NCBI GenBank assembly: GCA_021793055.1
Contig: JAJYTL010000015.1
Location: 1-21,836 of the forward strand
Origin: Pseudomonadota bacterium
GTDB lineage: Bacteria > Pseudomonadota > Alphaproteobacteria > Ferrovibrionales > Ferrovibrionaceae
Reading direction: 5' to 3'
DNA: 21,836 bases
The position numbers were made by a program, and so were the translations under genes. Positions 1-6,908 of this stretch are shown one piece after another (position 1 is the first letter of the stretch; the number at the start of each line of letters is the position of its first letter). The notes beneath the pieces were generated by a model. That model did no database searches and was not told the origin of the DNA. It saw only the letters and a program-made list of their open reading frames with translations.

Positions 1-199
1 AAGCCAGGACGTCGGGCGTGTCGGTTTCGTAAAAGGTGAAATACTTCGGCGTCGCCGAAACCGATTCGTAGCGCCGCCCGAAGCGAAACCCGGGAACGCC
101 GAGGCGCTCGGGAAGATGCTCCGCCATGTACCAGCGCTCGTATTCCGCCTCGCCCTCGGGCGCGCAGCCGTTCCATATGGCGAGGATTCCGGCTTCCAT
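1..199 (-). CDS. EthD/DUF4286-like small protein, N-terminal part (cut by window edge)
   Basis: Reading the minus strand from the ATG at 199 gives 66 codons open to the window edge, starting MEAGILAIWNGCAPEGE. The pattern of a short beta strand, then a W-Y-x-x-H region (residues 27-34), then VPGFRFGRRY (41-50) and YFTFYETD (55-62) resembles dimeric alpha/beta-barrel proteins of the EthD/DUF4286 type. Such proteins often bind or turn over small organic compounds, but no specific reaction can be named here. The gene lies downstream of the glycosyltransferase gene on the same strand, with a gap of about 150 bp. It has no evident link to the flagellum. The family call is from pattern memory and the C-terminal half is missing, so function stays open. 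Confidence 0.6.
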   Translation of the reverse strand, partial: MEAGILAIWNGCAPEGEAEYERWYMAEHLPERLGVPGFRFGRRYESVSATPKYFTFYETDTPDVLA

Positions 200-352
200 C
201 CTGTGCGTCCTCCGCAATCGACTTTTTGTCTCGATTCGGCGCTCCCATTACGGTCGGGACACCTGAGCGGCGGACGATAGCACATCCCGCGGGGGGGACA
301 CCGCCCGAGCGAAGACGAAAGGCCGATCTTGCCGGATTTCGGGCGCTAAGGA

Positions 353-3319
353 TTAGCGGACCGGGTCAAACCCCGGATCGGCCTGTGGTGGCACTTCGAT
401 CGCCGCCGGCGGCAAGCCGTCGCGCCAGCACTGCCACATCAGCCGATAGGCGGCCTCGAGATGGCGGGCAAGGCGCTCGGTATTGAACAGCGGATGCGTG
501 TCGCGGTTTCGCCGCAGCCGAGCCTTGACGGCGGCGAGCTCGTCCGAATCGGTCGCGAGCGCGAAGGACTTCGCCTCGTAGGCCTCGACGCTCTCCAGAA
601 TCAGATCCTCGAGACCGATGGCGGCGAGCAGGCTGGCGCCGTTCCGCGACGGCGGCGATTCCCCGGCTACGGTCACCACCGGCGTACCGGCCCAAAGCGC
701 GTCGACTGTGGTGACGCCGCCGCCGTGATGCAAGGTATCGAGCGCGATATCGACCAGGCGATGACGCGCGAGATGCGCCGGATGCGCGGTCCGATCGGCA
801 AAAATCAGCCGTTTCGGATCGATGCCGCGCGCCACCGCCTCGTGCCGCAGATTGCGTTCGCTGAACTGCGTCCCCTTGAGCATCCACAGCACGCTGCCGG
901 GAACGCGCTTGAGCAGGCGCATCCAGACGCCCCAAAGCCGCGGCTCGAACTTGTAGTGGGAGTTGAAATCGGCGAACACCACGCCGGTTTCCGGCAGGCC
1001 GCAATCCGCCCGCGTCACCGGCTCGGCGCTGATCTCGGCCCGCGTCGTCGCCATGAAGCAATCCGGCAGATAGACCAGTTTCTCGGCGAAATAGCGCTCC
1101 ATTCCGGGCGCCACCTGCCAACGGTCGGTAATGAGATATTGCAGAAAGTCGCCGCCGATGGTGGACGAATAGCCGAGGTAATGGGCCTGGATCGGCGCCG
1201 GCTGCAAGGCGAGAATTTCCAGCCGGGCGAAGCGCGTATAGCCCGCGAGATCGACCAGAATGTCGATCCCATCGTCGTGTATCCGCTTCGCCGCGTCGCG
1301 ATGAGACAGGTCGTGAACGTCGGTGAAGCGATGAAAGCGCTCGCGCAGCGCCTCGGTCACGGCGTCCCGGCTGGTCGGCGACAGGGAGTAGCCATAATAT
1401 TCGAACTCGTCGCGATCGTAGGCGTCGAGCAGGCCACGGAAGGCGACGGCAACGCTGTGAAAGCGGAAATCCGGCGACAGATAGCCGACACGAATCTTTT
1501 TCCGCCGACGCCTCGGATAGCGGAAAGCGAGGTCGCGCTTGATGTCCGCGACGCGCTCGGCGATGTGCTGCGCGGCATTGCGCGCCACCCGATAGCGCAG
1601 GTCCATCGACGCGGCGGTGGTCATCAAGGCGAACCCCGTGGCCGAGGTCTGAGTCCCGGCGGCCAGCTCCTCCTCCGTATTGGCCAGCATCTTGGCGATG
1701 GTCGCGTCGAGATTGCTCCAGTTCGCCTGCTGCATGAAGGAATGGGTGAGATAGGGATAGACAGCCTTGTAGCCGGGATCGATCTTCAGCGCCATCTGGT
1801 AGGCGGTCACCGATTCGTCGAAGCGCCCGGTTACTTGCAGCGCGCCGCCGAGGTTGTAATAAGCCACGGCCTTGCCCGGGTCCTGCGCGACGACCCGGCG
1901 ATAAAGGCGGATGGCTTCGATGAAATGGCCCTTGCTCTGATACGAGACGGCAAGATTGTTCAGCGCCTCGGGTGACTTCGGCTGAAGCGCGATGATCTTC
2001 TCGAATTCGGCGATCGCCTCGTCGTGCCGGCCCTGCCCCTGCCACACGAGGCCGCGGATATTATAGGCCTCGATCCGCTTCGACTGGCGGACGGCGGGCT
2101 GGTCGAGGATCTCGGCCGCCTCGGCGTAGCGGCCTTGCAGGCGGAGCGCATTGCCGAAGTTGATAAGGCCGACGACGAACTCGGGGTCCAGCGCGACGGC
2201 GCGGCGGTAACACTCCGCCGCCTCCACCACCCGATGCTGATCGAGCAGCATGTTGCCGAGATTGCTCAGCGCCGAAACGCAATCGGGATCAAGGGCAAGC
2301 GCGCGGCGGTGAGCGGCGATGGCACCCTCGACATCCCCTTGCGCCGACAGCAGGCAGCCGAGATTGGTTTGGACCTCCGGCGCGTCGAGCCCGCCCTCGA
2401 TGGCGCGCCGATAGTGTTCCGCCGCCCGCGTCGTATCCGCCTTGGCGAAATAGAAGTTGCCGAGATGGAAGTCGGTCTCCGGGCTGTTCGGTGCAAGATT
2501 CCGCGCCCGATCGAGAAAGCGCTCGGCCGCGTCAAGGCGCTGTCGCGCCGCCAGGGCCTTGCCGGCACCGAACAGCGCCGCGAGAAGATCGGGATCGAGC
2601 GCGAGCGCGCGGCGAAAGGAGCGGAGCGCGCCGCTATGGTTCTCGCGCCTGTTTTGAAGATCGCCAAGCTGGCAATGACCGCCGGCCCACTCGGGCCGGG
2701 CGCGAAGAACCGCCGCCAAATGCGCCTCGGCTTCGGCGATGCGGCCGCGCTTGTCGAGCACGTCGGCGAGATGGGCATGACCGTCGAGCCAGTCCGGCTT
2801 GGCCGCCAGGACGGCGCGAAGATGCGGCTCGGCGGCGGCAAAATCGCCTTCCTTCTCGAACGTCGTGGCGAGCAGGCCATGGGCCTCGATGCAATCCTTG
2901 TCCTGGCGCAAGGCCGTCTCGAAGGCTTCGCGCGCCTCACGGTATTGCGCCAGGGCCAGAAGCGCCGCGCCCAATCCGAGCCGCGCATGCAAGAGATCGG
3001 GTAGAAGCGAAAGCGCCTTGCCGAAGGCCGCCGCCGCCGCCGCGTGGCGCTCCGCGCGCAACAGCAGGCTGCCGCGCGCCATGAGGATACGGCTGTCGGC
3101 CGGCTGCAACGCCGCCAGCCGATCATAGAGCGCGAGCGCCTGATCGACCTCGCCCTGGGCCGCAAGCAAGGTCGCGAGATTGAGCAGCGTGCCCGTATGA
3201 TCCGGCGCGCGGTCGAGAACCGAGCGGTAGAAGACCGCGGCCTCGCTAAAGCGTCCGGCGCGATGATGCTGGACGGCGGCCGAGAATATCGCCTCGGCGA
3301 CAGGGGCGGACGTTGTCAT
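353..3319 (-). CDS. TPR-GT41 protein: SPINDLY/OGT-type O-linked GlcNAc-transferase-like glycosyltransferase
   Basis: This 988-residue protein has about 15 tandem tetratricopeptide repeats (roughly residues 5-540, with repeated LG/A and DP signatures), then a GT41 catalytic region (about 605-970). Key GT41 features are present: VGYLSPDFRFH with His621, equivalent to the catalytic-region His of human OGT; ALQPAPIQAHYLGY; FNSHYKFEP with Lys790, equivalent to the UDP-contacting Lys; and HHGGGVTT-DALWAGTPVVT from residue 864. The enzyme would transfer a nucleotide-activated sugar to Ser/Thr of proteins in the cytoplasm, with the TPR part choosing the substrate. It sits head-to-head with flagellin 1. 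Caulobacter FlmG, a TPR-plus-glycosyltransferase protein, glycosylates flagellin, so flagellin is the likely substrate (inference). I chose the ATG at 3319; a TTG three codons upstream (3328) is possible. No strong Shine-Dalgarno is seen. Confidence 0.9.
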   Translation of the reverse strand: MTTSAPVAEAIFSAAVQHHRAGRFSEAAVFYRSVLDRAPDHTGTLLNLATLLAAQGEVDQALALYDRLAALQPADSRILMARGSLLLRAERHAAAAAAFGKALSLLPDLLHARLGLGAALLALAQYREAREAFETALRQDKDCIEAHGLLATTFEKEGDFAAAEPHLRAVLAAKPDWLDGHAHLADVLDKRGRIAEAEAHLAAVLRARPEWAGGHCQLGDLQNRRENHSGALRSFRRALALDPDLLAALFGAGKALAARQRLDAAERFLDRARNLAPNSPETDFHLGNFYFAKADTTRAAEHYRRAIEGGLDAPEVQTNLGCLLSAQGDVEGAIAAHRRALALDPDCVSALSNLGNMLLDQHRVVEAAECYRRAVALDPEFVVGLINFGNALRLQGRYAEAAEILDQPAVRQSKRIEAYNIRGLVWQGQGRHDEAIAEFEKIIALQPKSPEALNNLAVSYQSKGHFIEAIRLYRRVVAQDPGKAVAYYNLGGALQVTGRFDESVTAYQMALKIDPGYKAVYPYLTHSFMQQANWSNLDATIAKMLANTEEELAAGTQTSATGFALMTTAASMDLRYRVARNAAQHIAERVADIKRDLAFRYPRRRRKKIRVGYLSPDFRFHSVAVAFRGLLDAYDRDEFEYYGYSLSPTSRDAVTEALRERFHRFTDVHDLSHRDAAKRIHDDGIDILVDLAGYTRFARLEILALQPAPIQAHYLGYSSTIGGDFLQYLITDRWQVAPGMERYFAEKLVYLPDCFMATTRAEISAEPVTRADCGLPETGVVFADFNSHYKFEPRLWGVWMRLLKRVPGSVLWMLKGTQFSERNLRHEAVARGIDPKRLIFADRTAHPAHLARHRLVDIALDTLHHGGGVTTVDALWAGTPVVTVAGESPPSRNGASLLAAIGLEDLILESVEAYEAKSFALATDSDELAAVKARLRRNRDTHPLFNTERLARHLEAAYRLMWQCWRDGLPPAAIEVPPQADPGFDPVR

Positions 3320-3456
3320 GCCGGCCAAGCTACGAGGCGACGGTTAAAACTGCGTTGCCGCCTTGGCCCGGACGGCGGAATTTCGCCGCCACGCCGAGGC
3401 GGCGCCGTGGCCAGGCCGCGGCCGGCCAGAATCCGCGCCGCGTCGGGCAGGATTTG

Positions 3457-3473
3457 CTCGGAAGTTTTTGCCG
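3457..3473 (+). promoter_or_regulatory. ftr-like (FlbD-type enhancer) element upstream of flagellin 1
   Basis: CTCGGAAGTTTTTGCCG shares the CSGRMARNTTTTGCCG pattern with the elements at 5276, 5294, 9138 and 14184. It ends 105 bp before the -24 element of the flagellin 1 promoter, a normal enhancer distance for a sigma-54 activator. Recognition by FlbD is inferred from similarity to Caulobacter ftr sites. Confidence 0.5.
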
Positions 3474-3578
3474 CGGCCTTACATCGGCCCGGCGCCGGAC
3501 CTGATCGGCATCGCGGCCACCCTCAAATAAAACATTACATTACAGATAGTTAGTGGATATTCCGGGGCATGCCGTGAA

Positions 3579-3594
3579 TGGCACGGCCCTTGCG
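3579..3594 (+). promoter_or_regulatory. Sigma-54 promoter of flagellin 1
   Basis: TGGCAC-GGCCC-TTGC is an exact -24/-12 match with the correct 5-base spacer. Transcription should begin near 3605, giving a leader of about 48 nt. This places the promoter inside the longer open frame that begins at 3578, which rules out that upstream ATG as the flagellin start. Confidence 0.85.
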
Positions 3595-3652
3595 TCTCGG
3601 ATGCCGGGCGGCGGCCGCGGAGGGCCGGCGTTCGGCACGGGCGGAGGACGGA

Positions 3653-4468
3653 ATGACCATCACTATCAATAACAATGCCTCGGCGGCGGCGGCGCTTCTG
3701 GCGCTGAACGCCACCGAGACGCAGCTCAGCCAAACCGAACTTGCCATCACCACCGGCCTCAAAGTCAATGCCGCAAAGGACAATCCGGCCGCCTACGCGG
3801 TGGCGCAGAACCTCAAAGGCCAGGTATCGACGCTGCAATCGGTCGAACTGGCGCTGAACAACGGCGAATCGGCGATCAACACGGCCGTCAACGCCGGTCA
3901 ATCGGTGGCCAATCTGGTCAGCCAGATTCAGGCCAAGGTGGTGCAGGCGAGCCAGAGCGGGCTCGACACCACGTCACAGTCGGCGCTCAGCTACGACGTC
4001 GCCGGGTTGCTGAGCCAGATCGACCAGCTGGTCGCCAACGCCAGCTTCAACGGCTACAACCTGATCCAGTCCGGCGCGTCGTCGATGTCGGTGCTGTCGT
4101 CGGCCGACGGCAGCACCATCACCGTTAGCGGCGTCCCCATGGACGTGACCGACCTCGGCATCAATGCCATCAGCCTGACGAACTCCGCCAACGTCGCCAC
4201 GGCCATGACGGCGGTCGCCAACGCTGTCAACATGGTGGCGGAAAATCTCGCCAGCCTCGGCTCGGCGTCCAACCTCCTGCAGACGCAGAACACCTTCACC
4301 TCGCAGCTCGTCAGCACCCTGACCGCCGGCGTCGGCACCCTGGTGGACGCGAACATGGCCGACGAAAGCGCCCAGTTGCAGGCGCTTCAGGTCAAGCAGC
4401 AACTCGGCGTTCAGGCGCTATCCATCGCCAACCAGGCGCCGAACGCGATTTTGTCGCTGTTCAGGTAA
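3653..4468 (+). CDS. fliC: Flagellin 1 (short alphaproteobacterial flagellin, 271 aa)
   Basis: Filament subunit, exported through the flagellar type III system. It starts MTITINNNASAAAALLALN after a GGAGGACGG ribosome site. The N-terminal D0/D1 helix carries ITTGLKVNAAKDNPAAYAVA (about residues 32-51) and the C-terminal D0 helix ends ALSIANQAPNAILSLFR. A middle stretch of about 45 residues (FNGYNLIQSG then beta-rich SSADGSTITV) joins the two, with no large D2/D3 domain. There is no Cys, and Ser/Thr are common in the surface region, which suits O-glycosylation (inference). It shares near-identical C-terminal sequence with flagellin 2. It heads flagellin 1-flbT-flaF-1 and is driven by the sigma-54 promoter at 3579. 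An in-frame ATG at 3578 was rejected because it lies upstream of the expected transcription start. Confidence 0.95.
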   Translation: MTITINNNASAAAALLALNATETQLSQTELAITTGLKVNAAKDNPAAYAVAQNLKGQVSTLQSVELALNNGESAINTAVNAGQSVANLVSQIQAKVVQASQSGLDTTSQSALSYDVAGLLSQIDQLVANASFNGYNLIQSGASSMSVLSSADGSTITVSGVPMDVTDLGINAISLTNSANVATAMTAVANAVNMVAENLASLGSASNLLQTQNTFTSQLVSTLTAGVGTLVDANMADESAQLQALQVKQQLGVQALSIANQAPNAILSLFR

Positions 4469-4503
4469 GATGGCGGCTGGACTTAGGAATCCGCGAGGCA
4501 TTC

Positions 4504-4908
4504 ATGGCACTCAAAGTGACTTTGCGGCCCGGCGAGAAGTTCGTCATCAACGGCGCGGTGGTGGTGAACGGCGACCGGCGCGCGACGATCGTCATCCAGA
4601 ACAAGGTCACGATCCTGCGGGCGCGCGACATCATCCAGCCAGAAGAAGCCAACACGCCGGTCAAGCGGATCTATTTTCCGATCATGATGATGTATCTGGA
4701 CGACAAGGACCGGCGCACCTACTACATGGAATTCGTCCGCCGCATTACGGAATTCATCAACGCGGTTCAGCGCCCGGAAATCTACGAGATCTGCACCGCA
4801 ATTATCGAGAGCGTCAATTCCGGCGACTATTACCAAGCCCTAATGGGGTGCAAGAAGCTTGCCCCCGTTGAAGAGGAGATGTTGGCCTATGATGCAACAA
4901 AGTCTTAG
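4504..4908 (+). CDS. flbT: FlbT, flagellin mRNA regulator
   Basis: This 134-residue protein starts MALKVTLRPGEKFVINGAVV, contains RIYFPIMMMYLDD and the helical FIEAI-like region FINAVQRPEIYEICTAIIES, and ends in an acidic PVEEEMLAYD segment. Length and sequence are typical of FlbT. In Caulobacter, FlbT binds the 5' leader of flagellin mRNA and reduces its stability or translation when the hook is not complete, with FlaF acting in the opposite direction. It lies 35 bp after flagellin 1, and its last 20 bases overlap the start of flaF-1, so the two are probably translationally coupled. Only one flbT is seen for two flagellin/flaF pairs. RNA targets in this organism are inferred. Confidence 0.95.
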   Translation: MALKVTLRPGEKFVINGAVVVNGDRRATIVIQNKVTILRARDIIQPEEANTPVKRIYFPIMMMYLDDKDRRTYYMEFVRRITEFINAVQRPEIYEICTAIIESVNSGDYYQALMGCKKLAPVEEEMLAYDATKS

Positions 4909-5230
4909 TTCGGCCTCGGCACCCGTCGGCAGCCGGGAAAACGAGTACCGCCTGTTCGGCGACATCACGGCGGCGCTGGCGGCGCTCGACGGCGCGACCA
5001 ACGCCACCGCCGCCGACGCCCTGGAATGGAACCGGCGCTTGTGGCTGACCTTGCAAACGGATCTCTCCAGCGCCACCAACGCCATGCCGGACGACCTGAA
5101 GGCGAAGATGATCTCGCTCGCCGTGTGGGTCGATCGCTACACCGAAACGGTTCTGCAGGGCGAGGCGACGATCGAGCCCCTGGTCGAGGTCAATCGGGCG
5201 ATCATGGAAGGCCTGGCGCCGCAAGCGTGA
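4889..5230 (+). CDS. flaF: FlaF-1, flagellin-associated regulator/chaperone
   Basis: This 113-residue FlaF-family protein has the family core ENEYRLFGDITAAL (about residues 17-30), LEWNRRLWLTLQTDL (about 50-64) and KMISLAVWVDRYTE, followed by the E-x-x-I-x-P-L-x-x-x-N-R-A-I-M-E-G end. FlaF promotes flagellin production and secretion in Caulobacter and may act as a flagellin chaperone. The start is the first ATG of the pair ATGATG at 4889. AGAGGAGA lies about 10 bases upstream, and the coding region begins inside the flbT 3' end. The open frame extends 10 codons further up to an ATG at 4859, but that sequence (PPLKRRCWP) is unlike FlaF. It differs clearly from FlaF-2 at 6430. Confidence 0.92.
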   Translation: MMQQSLSSASAPVGSRENEYRLFGDITAALAALDGATNATAADALEWNRRLWLTLQTDLSSATNAMPDDLKAKMISLAVWVDRYTETVLQGEATIEPLVEVNRAIMEGLAPQA

Positions 5231-5275
5231 CCGCCCGGGGGGCGCGCCGGACCGCCGAGATTTAAGCTCCGGGCG

Positions 5276-5324
5276 CCCGGAAATTTCTGCCGACTGGGAA
5301 AATTTTGCCGAGTAAATTTCGCCG
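5276..5324 (+). promoter_or_regulatory. Cluster of three ftr-like elements upstream of flagellin 2
   Basis: Two good copies, CCCGGAAATTTCTGCCG (5276-5292) and CTGGGAAAATTTTGCCG (5294-5310), are followed by a partial one, GAGTAAATTTCGCCG (5310-5324). Their TGCCG/CGCCG ends lie at intervals of 18 and 14 bp. The cluster is 75-123 bp upstream of the sigma-54 promoter. It resembles enhancer sites for an FlbD-type activator; the partner is inferred. Confidence 0.55.
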
Positions 5325-5358
5325 CCCCCGGATTGGGAGGAGAAATTTTTTTTATGTA

Positions 5359-5371
5359 TTTCAATAGCTTA
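5359..5371 (+). promoter_or_regulatory. Possible IHF site between enhancer and flagellin 2 promoter
   Basis: TTTCAATAGCTTA matches the IHF consensus WATCAANNNNTTR with one mismatch and follows an 8-base T run (5346-5353). It lies between the ftr-like cluster and the -24/-12 element, where DNA bending would help a sigma-54 activator reach the polymerase. A short degenerate motif, so only a candidate. Confidence 0.35.
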
Positions 5372-5398
5372 GGTGCATTCAAGCAGCGAAAGAATCGA

Positions 5399-5414
5399 TG
5401 GCATGAGGGTTGCT
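5399..5414 (+). promoter_or_regulatory. Sigma-54 promoter of flagellin 2
   Basis: TGGCAT-GAGGG-TTGCT is a full -24/-12 match with the right spacer. Transcription should start near 5426, giving a leader of about 56 nt that holds two alternative hairpins before the AAGGAG ribosome site. Confidence 0.88.
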
Positions 5415-5426
5415 TCGTTGGGCGCC

Positions 5427-5457
5427 GGGGCAAAACGCCCCACCGGCTAACTGCCGG
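5427..5457 (+). promoter_or_regulatory. Paired hairpins in the flagellin 2 mRNA leader
   Basis: GGGGC(5427-5431)-AAAAC-GCCCC(5437-5441) can form a 5-bp stem, and CCGGC(5443-5447)-TAACT-GCCGG(5453-5457) a second. The second ends about 13 bases before AAGGAG. Alternative pairing of GGC at 5445-5447 with GCC at 5424-5426 would extend the first stem and break the second. This is a plausible landing place for FlbT, which binds flagellin leaders in Caulobacter (inference). Confidence 0.4.
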
Positions 5458-5481
5458 AGATCCAGAACAAGGAGCTCTTAA

Positions 5482-6312
5482 ATGTCGACTTTGACCGTTA
5501 CCGATTCGGTAAATACCAATGTCAGCGCCATGCTGGCGTTGGAGAGTTTGACCAAGACCCAGCAGTCCCTGAACACCACGCAGCAGGAGATCACGACCGG
5601 CCTCAAGGTCAACGGGCCGCAAAGCGATCCCTCGACCTACGCCATCGCCTACAAGCTGCAGGTGAAGGTGTCCGGCATCCAGTCGGTGCAGACCGCTTTG
5701 AATTCCGGCGAATCCGAGATCAACACCGCCATCAACGGCGGCCAGTCGATCGCCAACCTGATGCAGCAGCTCGAGGCGAAGGCCGTTCAGGCCAACCAGA
5801 GCGGTCTGGACAGCGCGTCCTACACCGCCCTGAACAACGCCTTCACGTCGCTTCTGAACCAGATCGACACCATCGTTCAGAGCGCGAAGTTCAGCAACGT
5901 CAACCTCATCCAGTCCGGCGCGTCGGCCTTGACCGTTCTCAGCACGGTCGACGGTTCGACCATCACCGTGAGCGCGCAGAACCTCTCGGTCACCGGCCTC
6001 GGGCTCAGCGGCATCACGCTCGGCAACTCGGGTGCCGCGGCAACCGCGTTGACGGCGGTGAACACCGCGGTGAACACCGTCGCCAATGCGCTGGCGGCGC
6101 TCGGTTCGTCGGCCAACGCCGTGAGCACGCAGGCGACCTTCACCCAGCAGCTGATGGACAACCTGAACGCCGGCATCGGCAACCTGATTGATGCCAACCT
6201 GGCTCAGGCGAGCGCGCAGTTGCAGGCCCTGCAGATCAAGCAGCAGCTTGGCGTGCAGGCCCTGTCGATCGCCAACAGCGCGCCGAGCTCGATCCTGTCG
6301 CTGTTCCGGTAA
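5482..6312 (+). CDS. fliC: Flagellin 2 (short alphaproteobacterial flagellin, 276 aa)
   Basis: Second filament subunit, starting MSTLTVTDSVNTNVSAMLAL after AAGGAG. The D0/D1 core is clear: TTQQEITTGLKVNGPQSDP at the N-terminus and LQALQIKQQLGVQALSIAN to SILSLFR at the C-terminus. The segment INTAINGGQSIANLM and the central LIQSGASALTVLSTVDGST align closely with flagellin 1. The N-terminal NGPQSDPSTYAIAYKL replaces the more usual NAAKDNPAAYAVAQNL, so the two subunits are not interchangeable in sequence there. No large outer domain and no Cys. It has its own sigma-54 promoter and is followed by a strong hairpin and flaF-2. Gene duplication of the flagellin-flaF unit is the simplest origin. Confidence 0.95.
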   Translation: MSTLTVTDSVNTNVSAMLALESLTKTQQSLNTTQQEITTGLKVNGPQSDPSTYAIAYKLQVKVSGIQSVQTALNSGESEINTAINGGQSIANLMQQLEAKAVQANQSGLDSASYTALNNAFTSLLNQIDTIVQSAKFSNVNLIQSGASALTVLSTVDGSTITVSAQNLSVTGLGLSGITLGNSGAAATALTAVNTAVNTVANALAALGSSANAVSTQATFTQQLMDNLNAGIGNLIDANLAQASAQLQALQIKQQLGVQALSIANSAPSSILSLFR

Positions 6313-6319
6313 GAGGCCA

Positions 6320-6351
6320 GGCGGGAGACGGGGTCCAATCCGTCTCCCGCC
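6320..6351 (+). terminator. Strong hairpin after flagellin 2 (terminator, attenuator or 3' stabiliser)
   Basis: GGCGGGAGACGG (6320-6331) and CCGTCTCCCGCC (6340-6351) form a perfect 12-bp stem with an 8-nt loop, seven bases after the flagellin 2 stop codon. There is no U run after it, so it may not terminate fully. It could protect the abundant flagellin mRNA from 3' decay while letting some transcription continue into flaF-2. Confidence 0.65.
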
Positions 6352-6429
6352 CCCGCCCCGATCGCAATCCCGGAATAGATGGCTGGATTTCCCTGAGACC
6401 GGCCGCTTGATCGCCTAGAGGTGTCGCGC

Positions 6430-6822
6430 ATGTCGATCGCAGCTTATCAAAACGCGCAGCAAGCGACGGAGGACCCGCGCCAGACCGAGTACCGTCTCTT
6501 CGCCCTGGTCACGCGCAATCTGCTCGAAACCAAAGACCAAAGAGGCCCGAAGCAGATCGGCGCCTTGAACTGGAACCGCCGGGTGTGGTCGAGCTTGAAA
6601 TTCGATCTGGTCGCCCCCGGCAACCGCTTCCCCGATGCCCTCAAGGGCAAGCTGATCTCGATCGCGCTCTGGGTCGAGAAGTACACCAGCAGGGCGATGC
6701 GGGGCGAAGCCGATATCCAACCCCTGATCGACATCAACCGTTCGATTATGGAAGGCCTGAATCCGGCACGGCCCGCCGAGCCGGCGAAGCCCGCCCCGGC
6801 GGCCAGCCCGGCGGCGGCGTAA
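6430..6822 (+). CDS. flaF: FlaF-2, second flagellin-associated regulator/chaperone
   Basis: This 130-residue FlaF paralogue has the same core as FlaF-1: TEYRLFALVTRNLLE (about 22-36), LNWNRRVWSSLKFDL (about 50-64), KLISIALWVEKYTS (about 77-90), ending PLIDINRSIMEGLNP. A Pro/Ala-rich tail of about 20 residues is extra. The start is the ATG at 6430, six bases after GAGGTG; a GTG at 6421 is in frame but overlaps that ribosome site. It follows flagellin 2 by 117 bp, without its own flbT. The pairing with flagellin 2 suggests a dedicated partner role (inference). The identity to FlaF-1 is moderate by eye, so the duplication is not recent. Confidence 0.92.
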   Translation: MSIAAYQNAQQATEDPRQTEYRLFALVTRNLLETKDQRGPKQIGALNWNRRVWSSLKFDLVAPGNRFPDALKGKLISIALWVEKYTSRAMRGEADIQPLIDINRSIMEGLNPARPAEPAKPAPAASPAAA

Positions 6823-6844
6823 CCCGCCGCATCGACGCACGCCC

Positions 6845-6879
6845 AAAAAACTCCGCCGGCGGTTTCGGCCGGCGGAGTT
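6845..6879 (-). terminator. Intrinsic terminator between the convergent flaF-2 and flgN-like genes
   Basis: AACTCCGCCGGC (6849-6860) and GCCGGCGGAGTT (6868-6879) form a perfect 12-bp stem with a 7-nt loop. On the minus strand it is followed by TTTTTT (from A6845-6850), a classic intrinsic terminator for the flgI-flgJ-flgN-like operon. On the plus strand the U run is short, so it may serve flaF-2 less well. Confidence 0.85.
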
Positions 6880-6908
6880 GGCGTTTCCAGATTATCGTTG
6901 CAAAGGAA

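Larger units (their letters stand above)
3329..3652. other. Intergenic regulatory region between the divergent GT41 and flagellin 1 genes
   Basis: No gene is supported in these 324 bases. It holds an ftr-like element (3457-3473), a 12-bp sequence AATTTCGCCGCC (3379-3390) repeated exactly at 5315-5326 upstream of flagellin 2, an AT-rich stretch around 3527-3560 with a short CATTACATTACA repeat, and the sigma-54 promoter of flagellin 1. The GC-rich leader after the promoter can fold through TGCCG/CGGCA pairing. On the minus side, a single TTAACC half-site lies just upstream of the GT41 start, but no convincing promoter was found for that gene. Confidence 0.6.

Noticed and set aside
461..1975. 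Long plus-strand open frame of 504 codons
   Set aside because: It is antisense to the GT41 gene, whose TPR and catalytic motifs are certain. The product has no recognisable domain; long shadow frames are expected at this GC content.
366..2045. Minus-strand open frame of 559 codons in a second frame
   Set aside because: Same strand but another frame of the GT41 gene; the sequence is Arg/Ala-rich and lacks any motif.
3342..3347. TTAACC half-site (minus strand) upstream of the GT41 gene
   Set aside because: The second half-site expected 11 bp away is GCAACG, too poor to call a CtrA site.
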